Of a stretch of DNA of 64,000 nucleotides, positions 48,785 through 61,738 are shown in pieces. The notes beneath the pieces are model-generated. The model did no database searches and was not told where the DNA came from. It was given only the letters and a program-made list of their open reading frames with translations. The stretch lies in contig JAQOOI010000070.1 of NCBI GenBank assembly GCA_028554645.1, positions 1,736,001-1,800,000 of the forward strand, written 5' to 3'. Both the position numbers and the translations under genes were made by a program. This stretch comes from Omphalotus guepiniiformis. Lineage: Eukaryota > Basidiomycota > Agaricomycetes > Agaricales > Omphalotaceae. Numbering within the stretch: position 1 is the first letter of the stretch; every line of letters starts with the position of its first letter.

Positions 48785-49353
48785 GCAGATACTACGAATG
48801 TACTTTGAATCACCGATGTTTATACACGCAGTGGAGACTCACCTGATTGGAAAACGAGGAAGGTCCTTGTAAACGTTGAACTAATCCAACAACTCAGGAA
48901 ACAAAACGTGACATAAGAAAAGAATCTTGAGAAAAGATGAAACACCTAAGTTTGGGTGATATGGAATCTGCGCAGCGGAGTCGCTTGCGGTGAAGGGAAT
49001 GACAGAACAAGTTTCGACATCGGAAAACGCAAACTAGCGTATCAACACAGTCTAAAGCGGGAGAACAGGATAATTGTGCCTTTCAGAGTGGAGCAGAGCC
49101 TCTACCCAACTACCAGGTTTATTTTTCTGGAATTCCGTGAGCGAACTAATACGTCCTTGGATTTCCGCAGGTGTCAACAATTAATTCCACACGTACACTA
49201 TCATACACAGCTTGGTATACTTGGCAAGCGGTGTGCTGCAAGCGGCGGACATGGATATGAGTACAGTACTGGAAGACCCCATCCGGCAAGTAAAATCAGA
49301 ATCGTGCCGGCGGCATAGCATAATAATCTAATTGCCGAGTCGACTTGGTTAGC
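48785..49353. other. Intergenic region between convergent genes
   Basis: About 570 bp between the zinc-finger stop and the J-protein stop. No gene, RNA or repeat was recognised. Confidence 0.4.
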
Positions 49354-50575
49354 TTACCGGCCCCTCCCAGCACTATCCGTAGGCCCAGAATCATCACTAT
49401 CACCATCATCTGGAGGTTCTTCATCCTCCAACTCAATCAAGGAAGCTTGAAAATGGTCCGGGGCCGGTTCCGGTGGTGCCTGCGCCTGCGCGCCCAATGT
49501 TGACGAATTTGAGGTGAACCTAAATTAAAAAACACAACACAAAGTGTAAGCTAAAAGAGTAACAGCAACCAATGGGAAGAAGAAGAATTTTTCGAGCTCA
49601 CCTCGAACCCTTTCCTGATCCCGCAAATGCTTGTGTCCCAGCATATCCAGCACTTGTCCCCCCAAAGAAAACCGAAGCTAGCAAAATAGTCATGAACACC
49701 TGTAAAGCCCTCGTCGTTCCAGATACACTCTCCACCCTCTCTCGTTCCCTGTGCAGCGCTTCCGTGCGCCGGCGGAACAAAGTTTTCGAGTCCGAGTCAT
49801 AATAATGCGTATGGTAAGAACTGGCGTCATATTGTTTATGAGGATGGGGATGTGCGTATGACGAGGATGATGATGAGTTATTTGGGTTGGGGTTGGAATG
49901 AGAATACCGGGGATAAGACTGATCCTGAGAGGAATGCGAGTGTGGATGCGTATATGAATTGGGTGGAGGCTTTCGAGGTCTATGTTCCCAAGCGTACGTC
50001 GCACCAGGTCCACGTCGGCGTGGATTCCATTCGCCGTCGTATTTAGCTGCAGGGTTTGTGTACATCTGCGATGCGGATGATGATGACGACATGTGGGACT
50101 GTTCCAGCATTCTATCGTATGCTCGTCTGCCAAGATATCCGTTTCAACGTCAATATACGGCCGTTTTTCGTAGTGGGGTGAGACATACCTCTCTCTATCG
50201 TTACTCAAAATCGCGTATGCCTCGCTGATAGCATTGAATGCTTCGCTCGACTTTGGGTCATCCGATATATCAGGATGATGTTTCTTGCTGAGCTGGGTAT
50301 TATGAATGTCACAAATAAATCAACTTCGAACATAACCGAAAAAAATACCTGGTAGAAATGAGACTGAATGTCTCGATTCATGAGCGACGTTGTTGTGAGT
50401 CGGAAACATGGCTAGGCATGCGTACTTTGATTTGAGCTTTACTAGCTTTATAATTGACTCCGAGGGTCTTGTAATGGTCTGAACATAGCGTTGAAGACGA
50501 GAAGCATCTATGCCCTAGCGCAGAACTGAATCCAAGTCCAAGTTTCGTTGTGGTGGTGCTGGTCAGAGAAAGCAT
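49354..50575 (-). CDS. J-domain protein, probably mitochondrial
   Basis: Five or so exons on the minus strand, about 315 residues, ATG at 50575. The N-terminus ([19 protein letters not shown], with Arg, Ser and Leu but no acidic residues) resembles a mitochondrial presequence. The J domain is [17 protein letters not shown], a 15-bp exon encoding SHFYQ, then [13 protein letters not shown] with the HPD motif, ending DRERRAYDRM. After it come a Ser/His/Pro-rich stretch, a predicted membrane helix ([20 protein letters not shown]) and an acidic C-terminal tail. J proteins recruit and stimulate Hsp70; the single membrane segment suggests an inner-membrane or ER-membrane tether. Localisation is inference. 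Confidence 0.82.
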
Positions 50576-50720
50576 TGGCTCATGGATACTACGCCATCAC
50601 TTCGTCACACGATAGTTCCCACGTGCCATATACGATTCCGAATTATAAATTTTGAAAAATTGAAACGCTAACTGTTACAATGAAACTTCCACAAAAACAC
50701 TTGCTATTCTAACTATGAAT

Positions 50721-52178
50721 TTACTGCCACAGGTGAAGCTGCTCGTCGGACAATCCGAAGTATCTGTCGCCCTTGACTTCGTGCTTCTCTAGTACAGCTC
50801 CAATCTCCTGGATCTCCGCAGCAGATAGTTCGATGTCACCAGCTGCAAGATTCTCCAGCGTACGCGTGGATTTCCTAAAAGCAAAGACAAAATCATGAGA
50901 ATTCGCTAAAAAAACACAAGAAAGAAGTAAACATACGAAGATCCAGCGAGAGGAATCACGGTAGGACCGAGGGAGCTGACCCAAGCAAGGCAGAGCTGTG
51001 CGGGGGTGATACCTTTCTTCTCTGCGATAGCCTTGAGGGCATCGACGATTGCGAAGTTGGCCTTTATGTTCTCCTCCTTGAATCGGGTCATGTGTCCACG
51101 GATGTCGCCCGCTGTTGGGATCAATCGGAATCAGTAATCAGTACTCAATAGGCTCAGGTCGAGAACATACCCTTCAAATCAGCAGCGCTCTTGATCTGAC
51201 CGGTGAGGAAACCTTTGCCAAGAGGACTGTGTGCATGAACGGTGTGGATTGAGTACGTATCATTATCTCGTTCGTTAAGCGACACTTACGAATACGCAAG
51301 AACAGAGATGTTCAATTCGGTCGCAGCAGCAATAACCTTCTTCTGCTGGAAGTCGTACGACCAAGGGCTGACTTCGATCTCAGCAACAGACACGGGGTAT
51401 ACCTATTCAAAGACAAACGATTCTGTGTGAGCGGGAAGGGGCAGAGGGAGAAGGGCGCGAGTACGCACAGCGTTTGCCTTCCTCAAGGTGTCTCCGTTAC
51501 ATTCTGAGAGACCGATGTGCGAGAATTTGCCCTCCTTAACGAGTGTGACAAGGTTCTCCATGAGCTGCTCGATTGTGACCCTTCGGTCAATTCTGGCAGG
51601 CTCGAACAAGTCGATCTTCTTCACTGTTCCGAGGGCTTTCTGGATGTTATCGACGCTTGCTCGGAGGACTTCGATGCTGAAAATGAGTCTATGAGTCGAA
51701 AGGTAGCTAGTGATCAGGGATGTTACTCACGATCCATCTGGAGCCCGGTCTTTGATACCACCTTTGACGGAGAGGAAAGTCCTGTCAGCGTATTCGGGGT
51801 ATTTGTCGAAGAATCTAGAGAGCAACTGGAGATTTCCGGTGCCCATGTCGGAAGCGTAGAACTCGGCGCTGTTGAGGAACGCCTTCGTGCCAGCAGGTAG
51901 AGCGTCGATGCCTGCTTTGATAGATTCGAAGGCTTGTTCATCCGGGACAGGTGTAGGGGTCCATCTAAATTGCGTATCTTTCAGTTAGCCATCCATAGAT
52001 CGTTGACTACCAAGTAGTACTCACGTCATCATCATCAGTCCATGCTAGAGTCGATGAAGAAGAAACGAAGAACAATCAGCACATCGCATTACTGGCTCGC
52101 CAGACAAGTACGAACCGCAACACGACCGACGGAAACATCAGAAGCAGTTCCACCAAGCTTAACAGTTTTCGAAACCAT
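50721..52178 (-). CDS. plr1: Aldo/keto reductase, pyridoxal reductase-like (AKR8 type)
   Basis: The gene reads from ATG at 52178 (MVSKTVKLGGTASDVSV) to the stop at 50721-50723 in about eight exons, one of only 20 bp (encoding HGLMMMT). It encodes about 340 residues in a TIM-barrel AKR fold. Recognisable stretches are FLNSAEFYASD with the catalytic Tyr, FLSVKGGIKD with the Lys, DLFEPARID, SHIGLSECNGDTLR, VSVAEIEVSPW and GKGFLTGQIK. These match the fission yeast Plr1 group, which reduces pyridoxal to pyridoxine with NADPH in vitamin B6 metabolism. Other AKR substrates are possible. The C-terminal part (SSKSTRTLENL, cofactor-binding) is intact. Confidence 0.87.
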
Positions 52179-53344
52179 TTTGAACGATGTAGAAGTTGTT
52201 GTCGTTGAGGAGTTTCTGGAGGTTCGGAAGAATCTGAGAAGTTTAGAGAAATGAATTGTGGATGAGAGGTGAGATGGGGAACTGGATTCAAACAAAGGTC
52301 CCCTTTATATCCTTTGCGCCTCCCCGGAAAACTGAGCGGAAAATCATCCGACTGTACTTCCGCTGCCGCGAAGACCGGGAAAATGCCGGTTAAGACTCCA
52401 TTCTTCCAATTGGCAACAAGAAACATCTCGACAAGTTAGGGTTGTACATAGGCTATACATGGAATATCTTTGCTAAACGGTGCCATCAATGATATCGATG
52501 GATACTTGCCGTGGGTTGTATTGAATTTACAGCAGTGGAGACTGACTTTTAGGAGCAAAAACGGCCGTTGACTCTAGACAAGCGGTAGATGGAGCGTTTG
52601 TTGAAACAGTTCGCTATGACATCCATTGCCAACGAAAGCATACATCTTATGCGAAGCATTTGCAAAAGCTCAAAAGCTCGGTTATAGACCATGAAACGGA
52701 GATGAAACGGCGGAGAGTGTCAAAATCGGAGGTGATCTTACGCAGTTTGCAGAGTCACCGGTAATGACTCATGACCCAACTTCCACGATGCACTAACTTT
52801 GCTCTTGTTTGTTTGTTGCTTTGTTTCTACCCTCCCTTCTTCCACGTTCCATCTCGCTGGTCCTAATTTTCGAGCTTGTAGACCTCAAGCTCAAGCTTCA
52901 AGTCCTGGGATTCGGATACATTGTAAAGCTGCTGTATACATACGGCTATCAACTTGATTGGACTATACCCCCCGTATGCTGTGAACGCAGCGAGATATGT
53001 CAAGCCGGATTACGATTGCGTCAGTATCTTTAAGCTTCAGGTGAGGTTCAAGTACATTCTTTGGGCCTTCACACTGTGGATAACGTGAATGAGATGTAGC
53101 TGTTAAGGGTCAATTGAGCGAGTTTCAGATGAACATCGAAATTGTGGTGGTTGTAGTGGTTGTATGCATTCAATCAAGGAGTTGCTGAGGGTCAATAAGC
53201 GAGTATCGTATTAACATCGAACTTGTGATGGTTGTATGCGTGCAATCTTCGATAAGTTAGGGTGTACATTTTCTACCTTTGATACGTTAATGATATTAAG
53301 TTACACAGGTGATCCTTCCCTCAACATTCAGCACCGTTCAAAAC
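52179..53344. other. Intergenic region
   Basis: It holds the aldo/keto reductase promoter at its left end and otherwise no supported gene. Two imperfect direct copies of a segment 'gatggttgtatgc..tcaatc' occur near 53150-53175 and 53228-53246. Confidence 0.4.
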
Positions 53345-54735
53345 TCAACGCTGAGCATGAATCAGAGTCTCAGCCATATCAATGAATTCCTCGGGATTAT
53401 CCCAGTGAAGCTACGATTGCCAATTAGCTTTGAATATCAAGAAGCAGTCTGAGGGAGGGGTTTACGCACGAAGTGGTTTCCATCTGCGACCTGCACGAAC
53501 TTGATTGGTCGAACTTGCTTCCCTTGAGCTACGAAGTCCTCGTGTCGTCCTTTCGTTTCAATGTATGCCCAGACGGTGTGCCAGCATGAACGTGCTGCTC
53601 CGAGATAGGAGATTCGTATATTGGGGAACCATGTTTTGGTTAGCTCTTCGTCGAAGAGTGCGCGGTCGGCTTGTTTGGCTATAGTGCTTTGCATGGGTTC
53701 GAAGTACCTGCATATTCACCCTGGTGAGTAGCCTGTTCGTTCAGGATGTAGGAATAGACTCACGAAGGATATTCAGACCTTGCGGCGGCATCATTATCAA
53801 AAACTTGCGGTACAACTTCTTTTGGGATATTGTCGACCGAACACTTGTCTGTACGTGGGCGAAAGTCGAGTTTTGAGATGTCGCGAGACAATGAAGGTGG
53901 GTGGTCGTAATAGGAGCTGACCCAGTAGAGGAAAGCGTTGTATGCCGCTTCGGGCGTTGTTAGAGACTTGTCAGTCCATGGATCGTAGAAGCTTCCATCA
54001 GGGTTTGGTCCGGGAACTTTATATCCAAATGCCATGTGAGGAGGATCTACGAAACCATATCTATGAGTGAATATCTAGTTCGTGGAGGAGGTTCGAGGTT
54101 AACGGGCGTACCGTAGATAATGAGGTCTTTTAGGTACGGTTCTATCTTGGTGTAGGTTTCGTTCGGGATAACCTGTGGATGGGCAAGCAACGCTATGGCG
54201 GTTGGATTACCCATTGACCAAGATAATATAGCTATTCCTCCACTTTTAAGATCCTCAGATTTCTTCGGGATCTTGTTCGTGTCGATATACCAGCTCAGAA
54301 AGTCGGCTGTGTTCTTTCCGAGGATCTGTAAGAAACTTTCATTGCCTTCCTTGAGAGCGGCGATTTCTTCGTCTGTGAATTTGGAGGAGTTGGGGTATTC
54401 ACGACGATTGATGATTACTATCCTCAGGTTTCTTGCGTGAGCATAGTCGAGGCACTGGTAGAACCCAGCTATCAGAATAGAGTCAGTGAATTGGTAACGT
54501 TTTCTAACCCTGAGGGTGAGTTTTTACTTACGGCCATAGAATGCGCTGCCATGGATAATGAGACTGTACATAAATTAAGTCTTCATTAGAATCTTTCCAG
54601 AAAGCTTCACAATCGAAGATAATCGATAAGACCTCACAGGGTGGTATAGTCGGTAGAGTTTGGTGGAGGGCCGCTATCCTTGAAGAACAACTTGGTCCCT
54701 TGGGCATCAATAACTGCGGTAGCCGTGGTAGCCAT
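53345..54735 (-). CDS. Alpha/beta hydrolase fold protein
   Basis: Minus strand, ATG at 54735 (MATTATAVIDAQGTKLFFKD), stop at 53345-53347, about six exons and roughly 350 residues. The fold markers are LLIIHGSAFYG (oxyanion HG strand), ILSWSMGNPTAIALL as the nucleophile elbow with Ser in S-x-S-x-G context, and VADGNHFLHWDNPEEF near the C-terminus with a plausible catalytic His and gate. A candidate acidic residue was not pinned down. Such proteins include esterases, epoxide hydrolases and thioesterases; substrate is unknown. The elbow has Ser in place of the usual first Gly. It shares strand with its neighbours on both sides, but fungal genes are transcribed singly. Confidence 0.82.
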
Positions 54736-55637
54736 TGAGAATGTGTGTGTGTGAATCACAGGAAGAGTCAGTGAATGAATAAGTTATTGCTTTTTATGTG
54801 AACATCGATCCGGATGGAGACGCGGTGATAAAGAAGCTAGTAACCAGTGCACTTGAGGGTCGTATATCCAATTCTGTGAGTTACGCCAAGGGACCGCTGA
54901 CAGTGACACTGGCACTTACTATACCAACGTGACTGAACTGATTCTGTATGAGGAGTGGCTCAATCTGATTGATATGAGTATGTTTGTTTGACTGTATCAA
55001 TATCAATATGGTGATGATCTGTGTTGGGAAGAGAGATCCGATACTTACTGTGGCGGCCTTTTCGGATTCGATAGATCTTGAGCTCCTGAGGATCGTTTGG
55101 TACAGGTTCAAAAGGTCATTCCCGAGTCCGTCTCGTAGAATTGGCCCGATGGGTATATCCAAATGCATGGATGGATATGAGAGGGGGGTGGGCGTTGAAT
55201 TTCATCAAGGGTCCGTCAGGCGCGCCGAGTTCCTTGTTTCTCCCGCCTTAGTATGGGGATTTCCTTCCCTTCTGGTATTCGTTCTAAGTTGGATATATCA
55301 GAAGAGCAAGTGGAAACATTCAGCTTGAATGGTTTCCTAGGATCAGCATCTCATCAGGAATGTGATGGTGGGTTCAAGTATAAGTAGAATTGAATTATGC
55401 TCCGAGTCACCAATCTTCTCATTGCTGTGCGTGATAACGTGGAATACATATCGGACGTTCTGAGGCTGACATGCGTAACAGTCTAGAACATACGAGGTGT
55501 CCATGTCAGGGACTCAGGAGGACGGTCGAACCTTGAGCGCTCTAGCTTACTTATTGATGATTCATAAGCTATTGCCGGGTGTATGCGCTTGTGTCGAAGA
55601 GTTTTCTTTCTCTTGTACGTCTCCATACGACAAAAGG
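54736..55637. other. Intergenic region
   Basis: Promoter region of the hydrolase (left end) and 3' flank of the N-acetyltransferase. A plus-strand open frame of 114 codons at 54984-55328 has no recognisable domain and was not called. Confidence 0.4.
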
Positions 55638-56975
55638 TCAGAGCCGACTCATAGCGCTAGCTCTTCCTCGTATGTGGTCTAAACCATCATGTGCTACAGA
55701 AATACCAAACACATTCCTTATCACCTCGACACGTTCCTGCTCAGTCTTCAACTCCCTTTGTTGCACATTCAGCGGGTCTTTATGCAAAGTCAATCGCGAT
55801 CCAGCAAGGCTGATGTATCCCAACGACAACTCGGCGACGTCTCTGCCTTTTAGTGAAATCTTTGGCCTGTTTTCCTTGTTTAACTCTCCCGACGGGTCTG
55901 ATGATGCCTGTTCAACAAAGTCTCCATCAAGCATCCAAAAGTACTTGACACAGACAACCTGTGTGACGAATCTAGAGCCTCTCGGGTGCATAGACCCATA
56001 GAATTCAGCTCCCTCTAGATCGTGTTGGAAGTACTCTGTTTCGGCAAAGCTATAGACTACTTTCCATTTCGGATTCGGCTGATCTGTTTCGTGCAAGACT
56101 TCAAGTTGCCAATGTTCATCAGCGGGATTCTCTATACGTTTCGCGTTTTCCATTTGTTCAATTAGCGGTAAAGTATCTGTAATATCAATCTGAAATCACT
56201 CACCAATGACAGAATCAGGATGTGATTCCTTCCTGAGTCGATGTTTCTCAAGAGGGGTGGCACCCACAATAACGTTCTTCTCGTCATCGGAAAGCAATAT
56301 GGGCCGGGCAAGTCCTCCTACTCCGAAGGCGGTGTCAACGACGTAGGTAATGTTACTATTTTGCAATGGTTGCACGAATAGAACCATGTGTGAGAGTTGT
56401 GTATAATTTGGACGCGCGTTCGGATCAGAGGAGTTTCGATTCATATTCACTCGTGCTTGACCTGGATATACACTGTGCATAATCAAGATGAAGGTTGAGT
56501 ACATCATGAGTATTTTATGACATTTACTTACCGATAGCCCAGACCACGAAGCATACCAATGAGCAACCCGTTCTTGCCATAGCAATAGGAACCATTACCC
56601 CCAATAACCATACGATTGTACAGTCCCTGGTAACTTATGTCCATCCTATGATCTTCAGAACTAACGTTCCGTCCCGCGGGAATACTCAGCCTTGTAACAT
56701 AATCCCGTGAAGTACCAAGTATCATATACTTACTAATGAAGTGTTGTACTTTCAAAAGGGAAAGCAACTAGATGCAAACGGCTCAGAATAACCAAATTGG
56801 ACAAGTTTGGTTCCGGAAATAGCTGCAGCATGCTGAGATCTTCAGGGTTATCATGAGACAAACCCATGAGCTCGGTATACCCTACAACATCAAGCCAACG
56901 CTCGATCTGTGATGCGGAGTAAGGAGAAGGTGCTGTTCTAATCCAAGACCCGTTTCGAAGAGTCCCGTGAGACAT
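55638..56975 (-). CDS. Arylamine N-acetyltransferase (NAT) family
   Basis: ATG at 56975 (MSHGTLRNGSWIRT), stop at 55638-55640, about four exons and 370 residues. NAT landmarks: FPFESTTLHYSEDHRMDISYQ (written here across the first splice junction at about 56736), GGNGSYCYGKNGLLIG with the catalytic Cys in place of the usual RGGYCFEQN context, LSHMVLFV with the catalytic His, and YVVDTAFGVGG with the catalytic Asp. The triad is therefore intact. NATs move an acyl group from acyl-CoA to arylamines or hydrazines; some fungal members use malonyl-CoA. The protein is longer than bacterial NATs, as is common in fungi. It lies about 5 kb from a PABA synthase gene. The acyl donor cannot be told. Confidence 0.88.
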
Positions 56976-57631
56976 GATAAGGGACAATGTACTGTGCCCC
57001 AGGGCCTAGACAGATGTTAGTATGTACTCCGAGCCTTCCCACAGAAGCTGAACACTTATATACTTAACAGATGAATACCCTGTGGGAGACTTCGACTCGT
57101 CAACGTGTTGATCGCCCAACCGCGGAAGATGGAAGAATTATATTTATTCGAATTCACGAGTTCACGAGAGTCCAGAAAATGACAGGATGATTGGGAAGTT
57201 GATGTAGGTTTGGAACCTGTTTCCGAGTCGCCTACATCGGCACGATTCAGATACGATCGCTTTAACCGAGATGACTCCCAGTCTCAGTCTGGTGTGCCAG
57301 ATCTGTGTTTCGGGCTTTGAGGACGTCCGTCGTTGAAAGTGTTTGGCAATACTACTCCAAAACATCCGGGTAGCCATCACAATCTTCCCGAGATTTGTTC
57401 CCGTACTCCATGAACAAGTGATTCGTGATCATCACCCCTACTCGCAAGGAAGGAAGCTGGAAGTATTGTATGTATACGTATACACGTCCATCATATCATT
57501 CATCAATTTCATCTTGCAATAACCCTTGTTACACGTTAAATTTCAGTTACACCCTGAACAAGCGATGACAGTGTCCATAAAATAATCCAACTTAAATACA
57601 CCATACAACTCCAATTCAGACACCATCATTG
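56976..57631. other. Intergenic region upstream of the N-acetyltransferase
   Basis: Holds the N-acetyltransferase promoter and the 3' flank of the DUF6534 gene. A TA-rich palindromic stretch 'tatgtatacgtatacac' lies near 57470-57485. No gene was recognised. Confidence 0.4.
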
Positions 57632-60077
57632 TCAATAACGCTGAGCCTTCACAGGAGCTGAGCACAACCGATTCTCAAAAGAATATCGGAATACGTACTT
57701 GGGATTCGAACTCATACTAACATCTCTGAACCCTGGCTTCCCAGTATCTGGATACGTTTCGATGGTCCTATGCTAAGATATAGATATATCGCTTGAGTAT
57801 CCTCGGAATTTAACTATGTAGATTTGAGACACTCACTACCTGAACCGCATGCGACACTGTAGTCCCACTTGGGCTCCCGCGGACTTTGGATAGCTGAATC
57901 GAGAGATGATCGCCGCTGTGAAGAGCATTGCGCAGACTTGATCTAACATTGAGACTAAAACGCGGTGTGAGTACTAAGTTCGGATTTCATACGAGGAGAT
58001 TGAAAAACTACCTTGACATGACGCTGAGTACGTATACTAGCAAAATCTTCAGAATTGGGATGGTACATGATATCGAGAAAGAGGAAACTTACGTTGACTG
58101 CTTGGAATAAGGAATATCATGCTATACAATAGTCAAGGCAATTGTATTGAGTCGGACTTGATTTATTAAGAAGGAAATAAATACGGAATCTGGGGGCTCA
58201 CAAAAGAAACGTTCCCGGCTTGGCTAGAAACTGCAATCCAATACTCAGTTCTTCGCCTTTTTTGTCATAATCAGAGAAAAGGAAGTTACATACAAGGATC
58301 AGATTGAGAATTGCACAAGTACTTGGAGTAGATGATCAGTTCAGATTTGATGACGGGCTGTATGTGATCAAAAAGGTCATATTCTTTACCTAGTCGCGAT
58401 CCCTCGATTCAAAGCGTATACTATCATCTTATCAATTATAGTATTCGTCCTGCAACACAAACCGTTAAGCATGTTCGCGAGGTAGCCGTGGTAGGAGGCA
58501 AGATAGACATACCTATTGATCTCGGACTTGTTACCATACAAAAGCCAACATAGAATGGCTGTGATAAGCATATCGCAAAGAGCAGTGGCAGCGCTCTGAA
58601 CGGACGTGACACGCTGAATATCGAGCAATAAGTAAGGAGTAACAGTTTGCCCATGGAGTGTACCTACCTCTGTAGTCGGCAACTTTGTGTACGTTTTTAC
58701 TCGGACTCTGTTGTCGTGGTTCAGATAATACATTTTTCATAAAGAAAAGGGACCTTACACAAGGACTGTTTGAGCTGCAAAGTGGGATACTTAATGTATA
58801 GCACAAGTTTGATTCTGAGAATATGACTCACCAATTCCAGCCGCTGCGGGCGATTTGATGGGTATGTTAGATAGAGGGCAGGTATACGTACCGAATCCAA
58901 TGGAACCCACGTACATATTTGTGTAAGGGAAAGAATAACCTATCTTATGATCAGAATCAGAATTACGATACTGAGGATATGAACCGCTTACCACAGGAAG
59001 TGCGTAAATAATACGCTTTCCACTGACTAGTGTACGTAGAAAATCACTGCATGAACTACGGCCCGGGGAGACACGTAAATCAAACATACCACGGTATATT
59101 TGAAGTGCAAAGAAGCTTTGGTACGGAGTCAATAAACTAAACGTAGACGAGAGATAGTGACGAACCTCTGTGAGCAATACGCCAATAGGTACTGTTCCCA
59201 GGTATGATGAGTTTGATGAGCATGAGTAAAGTCTACCGAAGAAACACGCACGATGAACAGTAACATGGTCTATAAAATGGAAATTGGTGACTGAGTATGT
59301 TTCACCATAATCAATGGGTAGATATGAATAGCGTACCGGAGCAGACCTACGTACAGTATTACATCAGTATATAAATGCCATGGAGGGGGACCGCCAGCGT
59401 ACCAAGTGATCTCATTCAAACCGTTGTCGTCGGCGAAGCGCTGCGGAAGGAGTTGGGCTCGTCGGTATCCTCGATGACATGGGCCGGGAACGGTAAATGC
59501 TTACGGAGACGAGATCGGTGTACATTTCGTGAGTGAGTGTAGCTGCGTGAGCTATGGAGAGCACTCTAAACAAGGGAACTCGGGAATGAGAACATTTCTA
59601 AATAGAAATGACTGCGGCACTCACCCCATGGTAGCAACCTATACAGACACATATAACGAGGGGGCCGTCGGTGAGACTCAAATCATTATGAGGAACGTAA
59701 TGGGGGGCCGGCGTACGAAGTATCTCATAGCTCTGCTATCACTTCCTGCATGCTTTCGAAAGTACTGTAAAATGAGAATCTGAATTTGAATTTCCGATGT
59801 TCGTGATGAGTGAGTCGCGCTGGTTAATGAATAACACAAATGAAGGTTTTGCGTACGATGGCACATCCGCAAAGGCTGTTCGATATCGACTATCCTCAGT
59901 ACGAAAGCAGTACAAGAAAAGAAAGAAAGGAAGAAAGAAAGAAGGGGTGTAAACTCACAAAATGTCAAAAATGAGCGCAATGAATTGGCTTCCCCAAGTA
60001 TTGGCAGGTAACCCTATAGGAACTGATGCTGCTTGAATTGAAGGCTCGCTCGCGTTATCCCTGATACCAAGAAACAT
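57632..60077 (-). CDS. DUF6534 multi-pass membrane protein
   Basis: A highly split minus-strand gene, about 14 exons, ATG at 60077 (MFLGIRDNASEPSIQ), stop at 57632-57634. Segments I can place are: first helix region GSQFIALIFDIL; a loop helix VLSIAHAATLTHEMYTDLVS; RFADDNGLNEITW; SFFALQIYR then SGKRIIYALPV; ALCDMLITAILCWLLYGNKS; RTNTIIDKMIVYALNRGIATS; TCAILNLILFLAKPGTFLF; PSSQLYVLSVMSSLNVRSSLR; and a Ser-rich C-terminus. This order (seven or so helices, the DxxI-x-A helix, the TD-x-I-x-R-L-x-x-x-x-NRG stretch and the Y-x-NS-x-L-x-x-LN-x-R end) is that of the DUF6534 family abundant in Agaricomycetes. Function is unknown. Several small middle exons are not firmly placed. Confidence 0.78.
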
Positions 60078-61738
60078 CTAGTGGCGCTTGTTGCAGAGCA
60101 GGTGGACTTCGGAATCGAAGTCATGGTCCTTACTCAAGTCGTACTTATAAAGCGTCAAGAACCCCATTGCCCAACAAACTTTGTGAATGGAATCATGTGA
60201 TGCTGCCCAATTGGCACTGGTTCAATTCATTCAGTTCAATTATTAAACTTGTACATTGTACACGTCGGGTATGTATCACACACGGCACTGAGCACTGGCG
60301 CTAGTATAGTTAAGATAGCATGCCAACTTCACATGATGCCGTTTTGAGATACTTATTGCTTCACTGGCAGGACGAAAGAAATCAAGTTCGACAGCAAAGT
60401 GACTCGGATTTGTTCGCGCTGCAAACGTACCCACTGGAGTCGAGCATCAAGCCATCACAAAATCGAAGTCTGCGTTTCATACATAGTATATTAGGTCTAT
60501 CATAGCCTTGGAATGTATTGGGAGCATAGAGCGGCCAGCTTTAGGCTACTCAGGCTTCATTGGTTTCACTGATATCTTCAAAACTCCCTCGTACTTCGGG
60601 GCTCCATCGGCAGCACTTGAGTCTTGACTGATCCGAAAACGATCTTGAAGCTTGAAGCAAGCTTTGAAGTATCAGTGCACTAGTCAGCGGTGACAAGTAT
60701 GCATGATGCCCTAGGAAATCGGATGGCATTGCCATGATCCAAGTCAACCTTGGGAAGAACGGGGAAAACGAAACTCGGGAGAAGCGTACCATAACTCCGA
60801 ATCTTGAATGTGTATTTGGATATCCAGTTCCATCAGTATATCAGTATCTAGACGTGATACATATTAATATGTGTTGAATTGTCGCAGCATCAGAGAATCT
60901 CAATCAGAGATCAGAAGTCACTAAGGCTCGGCGCTCAGGAGCTTAGGCATCAGGAGTCACTAATTCACTCTTTGAGGAAGTATGCTGGGCCAATATCGAA
61001 ATCGTCAGCCATACTTACCGACGACGTCGTGCGGGAAGACTCGCTCAACCTCCGGGAGATGCGATCAAAACACTTACGTAATACCAAATAATCGACATGC
61101 AAAATTTTCTCGACTGGACCTGGTTTCCTCATCCACCGTGACCACCCAGCATCACTGGATCGGCGCCCACTCACGCTGGTTATTCCAGAATCCCGGGCCT
61201 TGCTGTCAATAGTCTACAGGAGGAATGTTCCCTCGGACAACAACGACAACGACAACATATCATTGCATTTCATAGAACCAGAACTCGGGGGAAAACTTGA
61301 CTCATGATTTCGTCAAGCGGGACGCAACAATCACTACTGAGATATCATATCACTTGCGAGAGGTGTCGTGTCTTCCCTTTTTCTTCTGTTTGAAGTATAT
61401 ACGTATAGAATGCTGATTCCCGAGTTTTCCGGTACAGGTGAACTTGACCTGATTTTGAATCTTAGAATCACAGGTTTCATTTGTTGGCGCGACGTACACA
61501 CGTTTGGGAAGGAGGTTTATTTGGAAGGACCCCTCCGAGAACCGCCGTGGTGAAGGTGACTTTGACGTTGTAGGGTGAAGGAAGGTATGTTGGAATTACA
61601 TTTAAATCTTTGGATTTTGTGGGTGAGAGGTCTCACTGTCAAAGGTCGCAAGCTTTTCTGCTAGCCTTAACGTTGGCTTCACGTTGTCCTCTGTCAAACC
61701 GAAACAAAACGAATCCCCTATCCTTCTCCTTCTGCAAT
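60078..61738. other. Region between divergent DUF6534 and PABA synthase genes
   Basis: No gene is supported in 1.7 kb. A TATA-like 'cttataaagcg' (60147-60157) lies near the DUF6534 start on the minus side but reads equally on either strand. The last 60 bp before 61739 are A/C-rich and pyrimidine-rich leader sequence. Confidence 0.4.

Noticed and set aside
57695..57720. tRNA-like 'gggattcgaac' T-arm motif
   Set aside because: It lies inside a coding exon of the DUF6534 gene and no cloverleaf could be built around it.
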